Source: Variovorax paradoxus
GTDB lineage: Bacteria > Pseudomonadota > Gammaproteobacteria > Burkholderiales > Burkholderiaceae_C
NCBI RefSeq assembly: GCF_022009635.1
Contig: NZ_CP091716.1
Coordinates: 2,185,001 to 2,249,000, forward strand
DNA: 64,000 nt
Reading direction: 5' to 3'
Both the position numbers and the translations under genes were made by a program. This document shows positions 17,866 to 27,293 of this stretch, piece after piece; the first letter of the stretch is position 1, and each line of letters starts with the position of its first letter. Under the pieces are notes generated by a model. The model saw only the letters and a program-made list of their open reading frames with translations. It had not been told where the DNA came from and did no database searches.

Positions 17866-19149
17866 ATGCGCGCAGCAATCTGGCTCCTCGCACTGTTCGC
17901 CGTCGCCGCGGCAGTCGCTCTTTTCGCAGGCAACAACCAGGGCACCATCACCGTGTTCTGGCCGCCGTGGCGTGTCGATCTCTCGCTGAACCTGGTGCTG
18001 GTGATCCTGCTGGTGGCCTTCGTGCTGCTGCATGCCGCGCTGCGGGCCCTGGCGGCGCTGTTCTCGCTGCCCAAGCAGGCGCGCCAATGGCGGCTGCAGC
18101 AGAAAGAGCGCACGCTGCATGCGGCGCTGCTCGACGCGATGGTGCAGTTGATCTCGGGCCGCTTCTCGCGTGCACGCAAGGCCGCGCAGGCCGCGCTGAC
18201 GCAGGAGAAAACGCTGTCGGCGCTCGGCGCCAACCTGCCGCAGGCGCAGCAGGTGCGCGTGCTGTCGCACCTGCTCGCGGCCGAAAGCGCGCAGGCCCTG
18301 CAAGACAAGCCGGCGCGCGATGCCCATCTGCAGCAGGCGCTGAACGAAAGCGCCGACCGCACCGTGCTGGCCAGCCCTGAAACGCGCGAAGGCGTGCAAC
18401 TGCGCGCGGCGCGCTGGGCGCTCGAAGACCGCGACGCGGCCGCCGCACTCGCGCGCCTCGAAGAACTGCCGCAGGGCGCGCAGCGTCGCACGCTCGCGCT
18501 GCGGCTGCGCCTCAAGGCTGCTCGCCAGGATCGGCGCACGCTCGAAGCGCTCGAAACCGCGCGCCTGCTGGCCAAGCACCGCGCCTTCTCGGAAGCCGCC
18601 GCGCAGAGCATCGTGCGCGGCCTCGCGACCGAACTGCTGGCGGGCGCGCATGACCCGGCGCAGCTGCTGCGCGCCTGGTCCGAACTCGACGCCAACGAAC
18701 GGCAGATGCCCGAAGTCGCGATCCACGCGGCGCAGCGCATGGTGGCGTTGCGCGGCGACTTGGCGCTGGCACGCGGCTGGCTGTTGCCGGCATGGGAGCA
18801 CATGGTCGCGAATCCGCGCAGCCTGGGTGATGCCTTGCGCGTCAAGCTGGCACGCGCGCTGGAAGCGGGGCTCGACTCGGTCGACGCCGAATGGCTGGCG
18901 CGCATCGAGAGTGCGCAACGCAACAATCCGCGCGACCCCAATCTGCAGTACCTCGCGGGCATGGCCTGCATGAAGCGCCAGCTGTGGGGCAAGGCCCAGC
19001 AGCTGCTCATGCAGGCCGGGCTGGGGCTGCAGGACACCGACCTGTACCGTCGTGCCTGGCTTGCACTGGCCCGCCTGGCCGAAGACCGCAATGACACGGC
19101 GCAGGCCGCCGAAGCCTGGAAGCGCGCGGCGCAGGTCGAGAGCGCCTGA
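17866..19149 (+). CDS. hemY: HemY, inner-membrane TPR protein of the heme operon
   Basis: 427 aa. Two N-terminal membrane helices (IWLLALFAVAAAVALFAG and LNLVLVILLVAFVLLHAAL) flank the family's conserved NNQGTITVFWPPWRVDLS loop. The rest is alpha-helical with TPR-like pairs. HemY proteins are linked to heme or protoporphyrin handling by operon position and are distinct from protoporphyrinogen oxidase, also called HemY in Bacillus. It lies 7 bp after hemX and is the last gene of the operon. It converges with the DHA2 exporter 6 bp away with no terminator between them. Confidence 0.92.
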   Translation: MRAAIWLLALFAVAAAVALFAGNNQGTITVFWPPWRVDLSLNLVLVILLVAFVLLHAALRALAALFSLPKQARQWRLQQKERTLHAALLDAMVQLISGRFSRARKAAQAALTQEKTLSALGANLPQAQQVRVLSHLLAAESAQALQDKPARDAHLQQALNESADRTVLASPETREGVQLRAARWALEDRDAAAALARLEELPQGAQRRTLALRLRLKAARQDRRTLEALETARLLAKHRAFSEAAAQSIVRGLATELLAGAHDPAQLLRAWSELDANERQMPEVAIHAAQRMVALRGDLALARGWLLPAWEHMVANPRSLGDALRVKLARALEAGLDSVDAEWLARIESAQRNNPRDPNLQYLAGMACMKRQLWGKAQQLLMQAGLGLQDTDLYRRAWLALARLAEDRNDTAQAAEAWKRAAQVESA

Positions 19150-19155
19150 GCGCAC

Positions 19156-20724
19156 TCAGGAACAGGCGGATTCCTTCGCCGCCTTCAATCCGCAGGCCGG
19201 CACCGGCAGCCGGCCATTGCCGAAGACCAGCAGGCTGACCCCGGCCAGCACCCACACGCCGATCGCACCGAAGAGCATCACCCAGCCGAAGCTGTGCATC
19301 AGCGCCGCGTGCACGGTGGCGCCTGACGGGTCCACCTGCGACAGCACCGGAAAGCTCTCGCCGAGTGACGCGAAGCTGCCGGCCGCGACCTTCTCCGCCA
19401 ATGCGCGCAGCTGCGGCGCGTCGAGCGATGCGGACAGCGCGGCCTTCAGGTGCGAATGGACGCCTTCGAGCAGGATGAAGCCCATCACCGCGATGTTGAT
19501 GGCCAGCGTAATCAGCCGTGCGCTCATGTCCATGCCCGAGGCCATGCCGGCGCGCGTGCTCGGCACCGAGCCGGTCGCGGTGTTGGTGACGGGCGTGTGC
19601 GTCAGGCCCAGCCCGATGCCGGCCAGCAGGCAGCCGGGGAGCATGGTGATCCAGCTCGCATCCGCCATGCCGCTGCCCAGGCGCATCGCCATGAAGCCCA
19701 GCCCGATGACGAAGAGGCCCAGGGGAATGACCACGCCGGGTCGCCAGCGCAGCGACATCCGCTCCGCCACCGGCGGCATTACCAGCGTGGGCAGCGTGTA
19801 GGCCAGCAGGGCGGAGCCGGCGGTGACCGCGTCGTAGCCCAGGGCGCCCTGGAAGTAGATCGGCAGGTAGATCATGAAAGGCCAGAAGCTGAAGTTCATG
19901 CCGGCCGAGCCGATCAGCGCGCCCGAGAAATTGCGGATGCGGAACACCGAGAAATCGAACATCGGATGCGGATTGATGATCTCGACCCAAACGAAGACCG
20001 CGAAGCTCGCGGCCGACGCGCCGAGGATGCCCAGCGCCAGCGGACTGCCGAAGCCGATGCCCGGCCCCTGCGTGATGAAGTAGGTCAGCCCCAGCACCGC
20101 GAGCGACAGCGTGACGATGCCCGGAAGGTCGAGCCGCTGCGCGTCGGGGTCGCTGGACTCGCTCACGCTGCCGAGCACCAGGGCGAGCGCCACGGCGGCC
20201 AGCGGAGCGTGGACCAGGAACACCCACTGCCAGTTCGACAGCGCGACGATGGCGCCGCCGACGATCGGCCCGAAGCCCAGCCCCATGCCGAAGACCACGC
20301 CCCAGATGGCGAAGGCCTTGCTGCGCTCCTTGCCCTGCTGGAACTGGTGGGAGAGCACCGCGAGCTGGCTGATCAGCATCGCGCCGCCGCTCAGGCCCTG
20401 CAGGAAGCGGCTGACGATGAGCAGCCACGCGCTCTGCGAGAGCCCGCAGATCAGCGAGGTGATGCCGAACAGCACGATGCCGATGATGAGGATGCGCTTG
20501 CGGCCGTAGCGGTCGGCCAGCGTGCCCGCGGCCATCAGCACCGTGGTGCAGGCGATGGTGTAGGCGTTCATGATCCACTGCATGTCGCTGAAATCGCCCT
20601 GCAGTTCTTTTTCGAGCGTGGGAAGAATGACCGGCACGCTGGAGATTTCCAGGCCGAACATGAGGGCGATCAGCGAAATCGCGGCCAGCGCGACCCGGTT
20701 CCTGCCGGTGTGGGAGAGAGACAT
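19156..20724 (-). CDS. MFS multidrug exporter, DHA2 (14-helix) family
   Basis: 522 aa with about 14 hydrophobic segments, as in EmrB/QacA-type proton-drug antiporters. Visible family marks: MQWIMNAYTIACTTVLMAAG in helix 2, GTLADRYGRKRILIIG (motif A) and the helix 5 antiporter-type glycine pattern GVVFGMGLGFGPIVGG. The ATG at 20724 follows a GGAAAG site. It is divergent from a LysR gene across a 108-bp gap with a strong dyad, so the LysR protein probably controls it. The substrate is unknown; there is no membrane-fusion partner of the EmrA type nearby. Confidence 0.9.
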   Translation of the reverse strand: MSLSHTGRNRVALAAISLIALMFGLEISSVPVILPTLEKELQGDFSDMQWIMNAYTIACTTVLMAAGTLADRYGRKRILIIGIVLFGITSLICGLSQSAWLLIVSRFLQGLSGGAMLISQLAVLSHQFQQGKERSKAFAIWGVVFGMGLGFGPIVGGAIVALSNWQWVFLVHAPLAAVALALVLGSVSESSDPDAQRLDLPGIVTLSLAVLGLTYFITQGPGIGFGSPLALGILGASAASFAVFVWVEIINPHPMFDFSVFRIRNFSGALIGSAGMNFSFWPFMIYLPIYFQGALGYDAVTAGSALLAYTLPTLVMPPVAERMSLRWRPGVVIPLGLFVIGLGFMAMRLGSGMADASWITMLPGCLLAGIGLGLTHTPVTNTATGSVPSTRAGMASGMDMSARLITLAINIAVMGFILLEGVHSHLKAALSASLDAPQLRALAEKVAAGSFASLGESFPVLSQVDPSGATVHAALMHSFGWVMLFGAIGVWVLAGVSLLVFGNGRLPVPACGLKAAKESACS

Positions 20725-20781
20725 CGAAGCTTTCCGAAAAATGGTTTCGGGGCGATTCTGGTGAAACCCGCTTCATGATGG

Positions 20782-20822
20782 AAATGATTTAATTTCCTAA
20801 AATTCATTAGGATCAATCATTT
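20782..20822. promoter_or_regulatory. Nested inverted repeats, likely operator for the LysR/DHA2 pair
   Basis: The outer arms AAATGATT (20782-20789) and AATCATTT (20815-20822) are exact inverses. An inner pair CCTAA (20796-20800) and TTAGG (20807-20811) lies within them, its centre shifted by about 1.5 bp. The block is much more A+T rich than its surroundings and ends 10 bp before the LysR start, at the spot expected for LysR autoregulation and activation of the divergent exporter. Confidence 0.55.
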
Positions 20823-20832
20823 ATCGGATGCC

Positions 20833-21699
20833 ATGGACTTCGACCCCACGCTGCTGCGCGCCTTTGTCGCCGTCAAGGAAACCGGCGGCTTCACGCGCGC
20901 GGCGCAGCGGCTGCACCTGACGCAATCCGCCGTCAGCCACCAGATCCGGCGGCTCGAGGAGCAGGTGGGCCGGCCGCTGCTGCACCGCACGACGCGCCGC
21001 CTCACCGTCACCGAAGACGGGGAGGACTTTCTTCGCTACGCGCAGCAGATTCTGGACACCCTCGACGAAATGACCCGGCGCTTCCAGCCCTCGCCGATCT
21101 CGGGCGTGGTCCGTTTCGGCGCGCCGGACAACTTCATGGGCGACAGGTTGCCGCCGCTGCTGTCGCAGTTCGCGCGCGCCTTTCCGGCCACGCGCATGGA
21201 GGTCAGCGTCAGCATGCACCTGGACTTGCGCGCGATGATCCGCGCGGGCGAGCTCGACCTGGCAGTCGTGATGTCGCCGCCCGATTGCGTGGAAGGCACG
21301 CGGCTGCGGCGCTCGCAGCTGGTCTGGGTGGCGGCGGAAACCTTCGAGCCGCCGCCCGGCGCCTCGCTGCCGATGGCCTTTTCTCCGAAGCCCTGCGTGA
21401 ACCGCGAGGTGGCGGGCGCCGCGCTCGATGCCGCGCCCTTCGAATGGCACGTGGTCTTCACGTCGGTGAGCCCGCACGGCATTCGCGCGGCGGTGCTGGC
21501 TGGGTTGGCTGTCACGGTGCTGGCGCGCGAGGACGTGGAGCCGGGCATGAAGATCGTCGACGGCCGCTATGGGCTGCCGCCGCTGCCGAGCGTCGATTTC
21601 TCGCTGATCTGGAGCGAGAGCGGGCGAACCGAATGCGCCTGCCGCTTCGGCCAGTTGATCCTCGAAATGCCGGACCTGCCGCTTTACGAGAAGGCATAA
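20833..21699 (+). CDS. LysR-family transcriptional regulator, divergent from the DHA2 exporter
   Basis: 288 aa. The helix-turn-helix occupies residues about 3-62 (LLRAFVAVKETGGFTRAAQR, then LTQSAVSHQIRRLEEQVG). The effector domain begins near residue 90 (GVVRFGAPDNFMGDRLPPLL). The start context MDFDPTLLRAF is typical. Its place opposite an exporter and the dyad at 20782-20822 suggest it senses a compound exported by that pump. The specific ligand is not predictable. Confidence 0.92.
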   Translation: MDFDPTLLRAFVAVKETGGFTRAAQRLHLTQSAVSHQIRRLEEQVGRPLLHRTTRRLTVTEDGEDFLRYAQQILDTLDEMTRRFQPSPISGVVRFGAPDNFMGDRLPPLLSQFARAFPATRMEVSVSMHLDLRAMIRAGELDLAVVMSPPDCVEGTRLRRSQLVWVAAETFEPPPGASLPMAFSPKPCVNREVAGAALDAAPFEWHVVFTSVSPHGIRAAVLAGLAVTVLAREDVEPGMKIVDGRYGLPPLPSVDFSLIWSESGRTECACRFGQLILEMPDLPLYEKA

Positions 21700-21726
21700 A
21701 AAAACGGCGCCCTGAGGCGCCGTTTT
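21698..21726. terminator. Bidirectional terminator between lysR and rne
   Basis: An 11-bp perfect stem, AAAACGGCGCC with GGCGCCGTTTT, closes a CTGA tetraloop. Runs of A before and T after make it a good intrinsic terminator on both strands. It overlaps the LysR stop codon and lies 20 bp beyond the rne stop. Confidence 0.85.
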
Positions 21727-21746
21727 CATTTCCGGGCGGGTTCCGC

Positions 21747-24700
21747 TCAGAGGGGCTGTTGCTGTTGCTGCTGTTCGAACGGCAGCGACATCGAGCCGAG
21801 ATCGCGGCGGGTTTCGACCAGCACCAGCGGGCCTTCGTCGAGCACCACCAGCGGCGGGCGCTCGCGCGGCACGTGCACCGGCTTCGGCTCGGCGGCGATG
21901 GCGGCGCGTGCTTGCGCGATGCGCTCGGCGTCGGAGTTGACCCACTGCAGGCCCGAGTTCTGGGCGATCTGCGCGAGTTCGTCCAGCGGCAGCTCGAAGG
22001 GCTGGACCTTCGGCAGCGCACGGCCGTTGGCGACGGGCGCCGGGGCAGCCACGGGCGCGGCAGCGACCGGCGCGGCGACGACGGCTTCGGCCACGACGGC
22101 CTGTTGCTCCGACGCGAGCGGCAGTTGCTGTTGCGGCTGGTGGCGGGGCGCCGGGGCTTCTTCCTGCACGTCGGCCGTCGTCGTTGCGGCTTCCGCCACG
22201 GCGACTTCGGCGACTTCGGCGGCTTGTGCGCCGGCTTCGTTTTCGTCGCGCGGACCGCGTTCACGGCGATCGCGGCCGTAACGGTCACGCGAACGGCCAC
22301 GGCGCTCGTCGCCTTCGCGGCGGGGTGCCTGCTCGTTGCCGGCGTCGTTGGTCTGCTCTACGTCGGCTGCCGCCGCTTCGGCACCGCGTCCGTCGGCTTC
22401 GGCTTGCGGTGCGTCGTTGCGGCGCTCGCGGCGGCCGTCGTTGCGTTCGCCGCGCTCGCCGCCACGTTCACCGCGCGGAGCGCGTTGTTCGTCGCGGCCG
22501 TTGCGCGGCTGGCGCTCGCCCTGGGCTGCTGCGTCTTCGCCGGCAAGGGCGGTTTCGCCGCGCGGCTGCTGGGCGTCGCCGTTGCGTTCGGCGCGGTCGC
22601 TGTTGCGCTCGCCGCGTTCGCCACGCTCATTGCGCTCGCCACGTTCACGGCGTTCGCCGCGGGCGCGCGGTGCGCGTTCGCCTGCATTGCCTTCTTCGCC
22701 CGAAGCCAGTTGCTGGGCTTCGAGGTTCAGGTTGCCGTCGAGTGCTTCTGCCGGTGCGTTGCGGCCGTCGCGGCCTTCGCCTTCGCGGCGCTCGCCACGG
22801 CCGTTGCGGCGTTGTTCGCCGTCGCGCGGTGCGCGCGCTTCACGCGGCTCGCGGGGTTCACGCTGTTCGCGCGGCTCGCGTTGTTCACGCGGTTGCTGCG
22901 GGGCGCCGTCGGCGCGCAGTTCGCTGCTGTTGCGACCTTCACGGCCTTCGCGTCCTTCACGGCGCTCGCCGCCGCGGCCGCCGCGGCGTTCGCCGTCGCG
23001 ACCACCCGAACGTCCGCCGCCTTCGCCGCGGCCTTCCGCGTTGCGGCCTTCACCGCGACCTTCGCCGCCACGGCCGCCACGGCGCTGTTCGCCGTCGCGC
23101 GAGCCGCCGCGTGCTTCACCGTCGCGGCCGGGACGGCCATCGCGGCGGGGCTTCGGCGGTTCGACCGGAATCGCGGCGGGGGCCGGCGCCGGAGCGGGGG
23201 CCGGCGTGCCGCCGAACAGGTTCTTGATCCAGGAGAAGAAGCCGGTCTGCGCCGGAACCGGCGCGGTAACCACAGGCGGAGCGACCGGTGCGGGTGCCGC
23301 GGCAGCGGGTGCGCGCACGGCTTCGGGCTTGGGCGGCACCACGGGCGCGGGCGCGTCGGGCAGCACGCCCTTGATGACCGGCGTCTGCTTGTTGGTGGGC
23401 TCTTGCGAACGGCGGGTGACGGAGGTCGGGTCTTCGATCTCGTCGGCCATCTTGTAGCTGGCTTCGATGTGGTCGAGGCGCGGGTCGTCGTGCTTCAGGC
23501 GCTCGAGCTTGTAGTTCGGCGTTTCGAGCGTCTTGTTGGGCACCATCAGCACGGTGACGCGCTGCTTGAGCTCGATCTTGGCGATTTCGGGGCGCTTTTC
23601 GTTCAGCAGGAACGAAGCGACTTCCACCGGCACCTGCACATGCACGGCGGCCGTGTTGTCCTTCATGGACTCTTCCTGAATGATGCGCAGGATCTGCAGC
23701 GCGCTCGATTCGGTGTCGCGGATGTGGCCCGAGCCGCCGCAACGGGGGCAGGGGATCGACGAACCTTCGGAGAGGGCCGGCTTCAGGCGCTGGCGGCTCA
23801 TTTCCATCAGGCCGAACTTGCTGATCGAGCCGAACTGCACGCGGGCGCGGTCCTGCCGCAGCGCGTCGCGCAGGCGGCTTTCGACTTCGCGGCGGTTCTT
23901 CGACTCGTCCATGTCGATGAAGTCGATGACGATCAGGCCGCCCAGGTCGCGCAGGCGCATCTGGCGGGCGACTTCGTCGGCGGCTTCGAGGTTGGTGCGG
24001 GTGGCGGTCTCCTCGATGTCGCCGCCCTTGATGGCGCGGGCCGAGTTCACGTCGACCGAAACCAGCGCTTCGGTGTGGTCGATCACGATGGCGCCGCCCG
24101 AAGGCAGCTGCACGGTGCGGGCGTAGGCCGACTCGATCTGGTGCTCGATCTGGAAGCGGCTGAACAGGGCTGCGTCGTCGCGGTAGCGCTTCACGCGGGC
24201 GGCATGCTCGGGCATGACGTGCGCCATGAACTGCTGCGCCTGGTCGTAGATGTCGTCGGTGTCGATCAGGATGTCGCCGATGTCGTGATTGAAGTAGTCA
24301 CGGATGGCGCGGATGACGAGCGAGGATTCCTGGTAGATCAGGAAGGCGCCCTTGCCGCCCTTGGCCGCGCCGTCGATGGCGCTCCAGAGCTTGAGCAGGT
24401 AGTTCAGGTCCCACTGGAGTTCGGGCGCCGAGCGGCCGATGCCGGCAGTGCGCGCGATGATGCTCATGCCCTTCGGGTACTCGAGCTGGTCCATCGCCTC
24501 CTTGAGTTCGGCGCGGTCGTCGCCCTCGATGCGGCGCGAGACGCCACCGCCACGGGGGTTGTTCGGCATCAGCACGACATAGCGGCCGGCCAGCGAGATG
24601 AAGGTGGTGAGGGCCGCGCCCTTGTTGCCGCGTTCTTCCTTTTCGACCTGGACGGTGAGTTCCTGGCCTTCGCGGATCGCGTCCTGGATGCGGGCCTGGC

Positions 24701-24953
24701 TGGCCGACACGCCTTCGGCGAAATATTGCTTGGAGATTTCCTTGAACGGCAGGAAGCCGTGGCGGTCTTCGCCGTAGTCGACGAAACAGGCTTCGAGCGA
24801 GGGCTCGACGCGCGTGACGACCGCCTTGTAGATGTTGCCCTTGCGCTGTTCGCGCCCTTCGATTTCGATTTCGTAGTCGAGCAGTTTCTGCCCGTCGACG
24901 ATGGCCAGGCGGCGTTCTTCGGCCTGCGTGGCATTGATCAGCATCCGCTTCAT
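21747..24953 (-). CDS. rne: Ribonuclease E
   Basis: 1,068 aa. It is an endoribonuclease for mRNA decay and rRNA/tRNA maturation and a scaffold of the degradosome at the inner membrane. The N-terminus [20 protein letters not shown] leads into an S1 domain (about 35-115). The two metal-binding aspartates lie in [10 protein letters not shown] (near 299) and [10 protein letters not shown] (near 340). The zinc-link CPRCGGSGH is near 400. From about residue 590 the protein is disordered, with some 250 residues rich in Arg, Gly and Glu in short RGE/GERR/REP repeats (22.3-23.2 kb). This is the likely RNA- and partner-binding arm. It ends in a short tail with a run of six Gln. The catalytic half is fully conserved, so this is RNase E and not RNase G. 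Confidence 0.97.
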   Translation of the reverse strand: MKRMLINATQAEERRLAIVDGQKLLDYEIEIEGREQRKGNIYKAVVTRVEPSLEACFVDYGEDRHGFLPFKEISKQYFAEGVSASQARIQDAIREGQELTVQVEKEERGNKGAALTTFISLAGRYVVLMPNNPRGGGVSRRIEGDDRAELKEAMDQLEYPKGMSIIARTAGIGRSAPELQWDLNYLLKLWSAIDGAAKGGKGAFLIYQESSLVIRAIRDYFNHDIGDILIDTDDIYDQAQQFMAHVMPEHAARVKRYRDDAALFSRFQIEHQIESAYARTVQLPSGGAIVIDHTEALVSVDVNSARAIKGGDIEETATRTNLEAADEVARQMRLRDLGGLIVIDFIDMDESKNRREVESRLRDALRQDRARVQFGSISKFGLMEMSRQRLKPALSEGSSIPCPRCGGSGHIRDTESSALQILRIIQEESMKDNTAAVHVQVPVEVASFLLNEKRPEIAKIELKQRVTVLMVPNKTLETPNYKLERLKHDDPRLDHIEASYKMADEIEDPTSVTRRSQEPTNKQTPVIKGVLPDAPAPVVPPKPEAVRAPAAAAPAPVAPPVVTAPVPAQTGFFSWIKNLFGGTPAPAPAPAPAAIPVEPPKPRRDGRPGRDGEARGGSRDGEQRRGGRGGEGRGEGRNAEGRGEGGGRSGGRDGERRGGRGGERREGREGREGRNSSELRADGAPQQPREQREPREQREPREPREARAPRDGEQRRNGRGERREGEGRDGRNAPAEALDGNLNLEAQQLASGEEGNAGERAPRARGERRERGERNERGERGERNSDRAERNGDAQQPRGETALAGEDAAAQGERQPRNGRDEQRAPRGERGGERGERNDGRRERRNDAPQAEADGRGAEAAAADVEQTNDAGNEQAPRREGDERRGRSRDRYGRDRRERGPRDENEAGAQAAEVAEVAVAEAATTTADVQEEAPAPRHQPQQQLPLASEQQAVVAEAVVAAPVAAAPVAAPAPVANGRALPKVQPFELPLDELAQIAQNSGLQWVNSDAERIAQARAAIAAEPKPVHVPRERPPLVVLDEGPLVLVETRRDLGSMSLPFEQQQQQQPL

Positions 24954-25495
24954 GATGCGTTGTCCTTATATGTATCGTTCTACCGGCTCTTGACGAGCCA
25001 ACGATGCACGGACGACGCCCGCGAAACCAGGGAATTGCCGCTTCGGCCCCGGATGCTGTCACTGCCGCGCCAGGCGCGAGCAGGCCTCTCGAGCGTTAGC
25101 TCAAGAAGACAGCCGGGGTGGGGGCGCGTGGATGGGCGCGAGCCAGATTCGGTGTTGAGTAGCTATCTTTTTGATAGCCGGTTGCGCAATGGTGGCGCGC
25201 GCTGCGGGCGATCCAATGCCTGAGGCCACTGGCATCAGCCAGCGCAGGCACATTTGAATCAGCAGCATCAACACAACAAGGGACTCGCTTCGATCCGCCG
25301 GCAGCTTGGTCAGCTGCAGGCTGGGGTATTCCGTATCGGTGTTTCGTGGGTGTCGGCTTGACTCGGGTGCCGGGCCTGCCACTTTGCGCAATTGCGCGGG
25401 GTTTGCAGCTCGGCGCCAAAGCGGCATCGACCTCACAGCGCCGCCCTGGGTATTTGATGGCAGTGGACTAAACTTCTGTCTAATCAAGCACTTAC
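24954..25495. other. 542-bp gene-free gap between divergent rne and rluC
   Basis: No reading frame here has both a ribosome site and protein-like composition. The gap must hold both promoters and probably a long rne 5' untranslated region; in enterobacteria RNase E regulates its own message through such a leader. Visible structure: a GCTATC-TTTTT-GATAGC hairpin at 25162-25178 and an A+T-richer 60 bp just before rluC (TAATCAAGCACTTAC then ATG). I could not assign -35/-10 elements with confidence. Confidence 0.6.
25159..25180. repeat. Short dispersed palindrome, copy 1 (GCTATC-A5-GATAGC type)
   Basis: GCTATC and GATAGC are perfect 6-bp arms around TTTTT. Read on the minus strand it is GGCTATCAAAAAGATAGCTA. 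Similar words occur at 40817-40840 and 54341-54364, all between genes. I recall such A+T-rich palindromes as common in Comamonadaceae intergenic DNA. Function is unknown. Confidence 0.5.
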
Positions 25496-26608
25496 ATGAC
25501 CGCGCTGGTGAAAAACATTATAGGTGCGAAGCAGAGCCCCGCGGCTGCTCCAAATCCCGCAGACCAAAATGCCTCAGGTGAGCCCGGGGCACCGAATGCG
25601 GCCATCAAATTCCTCACGGTCGATGCCGAATCCGCCGGGCAGCGGCTCGACAATTTTCTGTTCCGCCATCTGAAAGGCGTGCCCAAGACGCATGTCTACC
25701 GGATCATCCGTTCGGGCGAGGTGCGCATCAACAAGGGCCGCGTGCAGGCCGAAACCCGCATCGAGGCGGGCGACGTGCTGCGGCTGCCGCCGATCCGGAT
25801 TTCCGCGCGCGCGGAAGATGGCGCCACCCCGCCCGCGCCAGCGCGCGAGTTCCCGGTGCTGCTGGAGGACGACGCCGTCCTGGCCATCGACAAGCCGGCC
25901 GGCGTGGCCGTGCACGGCGGCAGCGGCGTGAGCTTCGGTGTGATCGAGCAATTGCGCACGGCGCGGCCGGGCGCCAAGTTCCTGGAACTGGTGCACCGGC
26001 TCGACCGCGAAACCTCCGGCATCCTGCTGGTCGCCAAGAAGCGCAGCGCGCTGGTCGCCTTGCAAGACCAGTTCCGCGAACGCGAGACCGGCAAGACCTA
26101 TCTGGCGCTGGTCGAGGGCGCGTGGCCCGCCAACAAGAAGGTGCTCGACGCGCCGCTGGCCAAGTACCTGCTGCCCGACGGTTCGGGCGCCGGTGCGGGC
26201 GAGCGCCGCGTGCGCGTGGTCGCCAAGGACCATCCGGACGCGATGCGCGCCGTGACGCTGGTGCGCGTGCTGGCGCGGCTCACGCTGCCGGGCGATGCCA
26301 CGCCGATGTCATTGCTGGCCGTGACCATCAAGACCGGGCGCACTCACCAGATCCGCGTGCACCTCGCGTCGGCGGGCCATCCGATCGCCGGCGACGACAA
26401 GTACGGCGAATCCGATCGCCAGCGCGCCCTGCAGAAAATCGGCCTCAAGCGCATGTTCCTGCATGCCTGGCGCCTGCAATTCAACCATCCGGCCAGCGGA
26501 GAACGCGTGGCGCTGCAGGCCGGCCTGCCGCCCGAACTGAATACGCTGATGCCGCCCACCGCCCTCGAGGCAATGGCCCAACACCCCACTCCCACGGCCC
26601 ATGACTGA
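25496..26608 (+). CDS. rluC: 23S rRNA pseudouridine synthase, RluC type
   Basis: 370 aa. RluC converts uridines 955, 2504 and 2580 of 23S rRNA (E. coli numbering) to pseudouridine. An S4 RNA-binding domain (about 45-105: AGQRLDNFLFRHLKGVPKTH) is followed by the catalytic domain with VHRLDRETSGILL; the aspartate of HRLD is residue 170. KTGRTHQIRVHLA near the C-terminal third is the second family signature. The N-terminal 40 residues are a low-complexity extension. The placement opposite rne is the same as in E. coli and supports RluC over RluD. Its last codons overlap the start of gph by 8 bp. Confidence 0.95.
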   Translation: MTALVKNIIGAKQSPAAAPNPADQNASGEPGAPNAAIKFLTVDAESAGQRLDNFLFRHLKGVPKTHVYRIIRSGEVRINKGRVQAETRIEAGDVLRLPPIRISARAEDGATPPAPAREFPVLLEDDAVLAIDKPAGVAVHGGSGVSFGVIEQLRTARPGAKFLELVHRLDRETSGILLVAKKRSALVALQDQFRERETGKTYLALVEGAWPANKKVLDAPLAKYLLPDGSGAGAGERRVRVVAKDHPDAMRAVTLVRVLARLTLPGDATPMSLLAVTIKTGRTHQIRVHLASAGHPIAGDDKYGESDRQRALQKIGLKRMFLHAWRLQFNHPASGERVALQAGLPPELNTLMPPTALEAMAQHPTPTAHD

Positions 26609-27272
26609 CGCTTCCCGACCTCTACGCTTCGACCTGATCGCTTTCGACTGGGACGGCACCCTCTACGACTCCACGCGCCTGATCGTGCGCTGCATCCAGG
26701 CGGCGGTGATCGACGTCGGCGGCGCCAAGCCGAGCGAGAACGACGCCGCCTGGGTCATCGGCCTGGGCCTGGCCGAGGCGCTGGCGCGTGCGGCGCCCGA
26801 CGTGCCGAAGGAAAAGTATCCCGAGCTGGGGGCGCGCTACCGCTATCACTACCTGCAACACCAGGACGACCTGGTGCTGTTCGACGGCGTGCTGCAGATG
26901 CTCGATGCGCTGCGCGCGCGCGGCCACAAGCTGGCCGTGGCCACCGGCAAGTCGCGCCGAGGCCTGAACGAGGCGCTGAAGTCGGTCGCGCTGCGCGACC
27001 GCTTCGACGCCTCCCGTACTGCCGACGAGACCTTCGGCAAGCCGCATCCGCGCATGCTGCTGGAGCTGATGGAAGAGCTCGACGTGACGCCCGAACGCAC
27101 CCTGATGATCGGCGACACCACGCACGACCTGCAGCTGGCGCAGAACGCCGGCTGTGCCAGCGTGGGCGTGAGCTACGGTGCCCACGAGCCCGCCAGCTTC
27201 GACGAATTCAAGCCACTGCACGTCGCACACTCGGTGGCCGACCTCGAAGCGTGGCTTATGGGCAACGCCTGA
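26601..27272 (+). CDS. HAD-family phosphatase, phosphoglycolate phosphatase-like
   Basis: 223 aa. The motifs are in order: FDWDGT with nucleophile D16 and acid D18, a Thr/Ser motif II at AVATGKSRRG, the lysine in FGKPHPRM, and the metal-binding GDTTHDLQLA. The size and the small helical cap after motif I fit subfamily IA enzymes such as Gph. These dephosphorylate phosphoglycolate or other small phosphates, and the substrate cannot be told from sequence. It overlaps rluC and is followed 21 bp later by a Rieske protein, so the four genes 25496-28680 look like one operon. Confidence 0.88.
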   Translation: MTDASRPLRFDLIAFDWDGTLYDSTRLIVRCIQAAVIDVGGAKPSENDAAWVIGLGLAEALARAAPDVPKEKYPELGARYRYHYLQHQDDLVLFDGVLQMLDALRARGHKLAVATGKSRRGLNEALKSVALRDRFDASRTADETFGKPHPRMLLELMEELDVTPERTLMIGDTTHDLQLAQNAGCASVGVSYGAHEPASFDEFKPLHVAHSVADLEAWLMGNA

Positions 27273-27293
27273 ACAACACACCAAAGTGCCGCC

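Noticed and set aside
21285..25223. A 3.9-kb open frame on the plus strand across rne
   Set aside because: It is the antisense of rne in a high-GC gene whose codons rarely produce stops on the other strand. The encoded sequence is low-complexity, with no family features. Long frames opposite the glucan synthase, ppc and fimV genes were rejected for the same reason.
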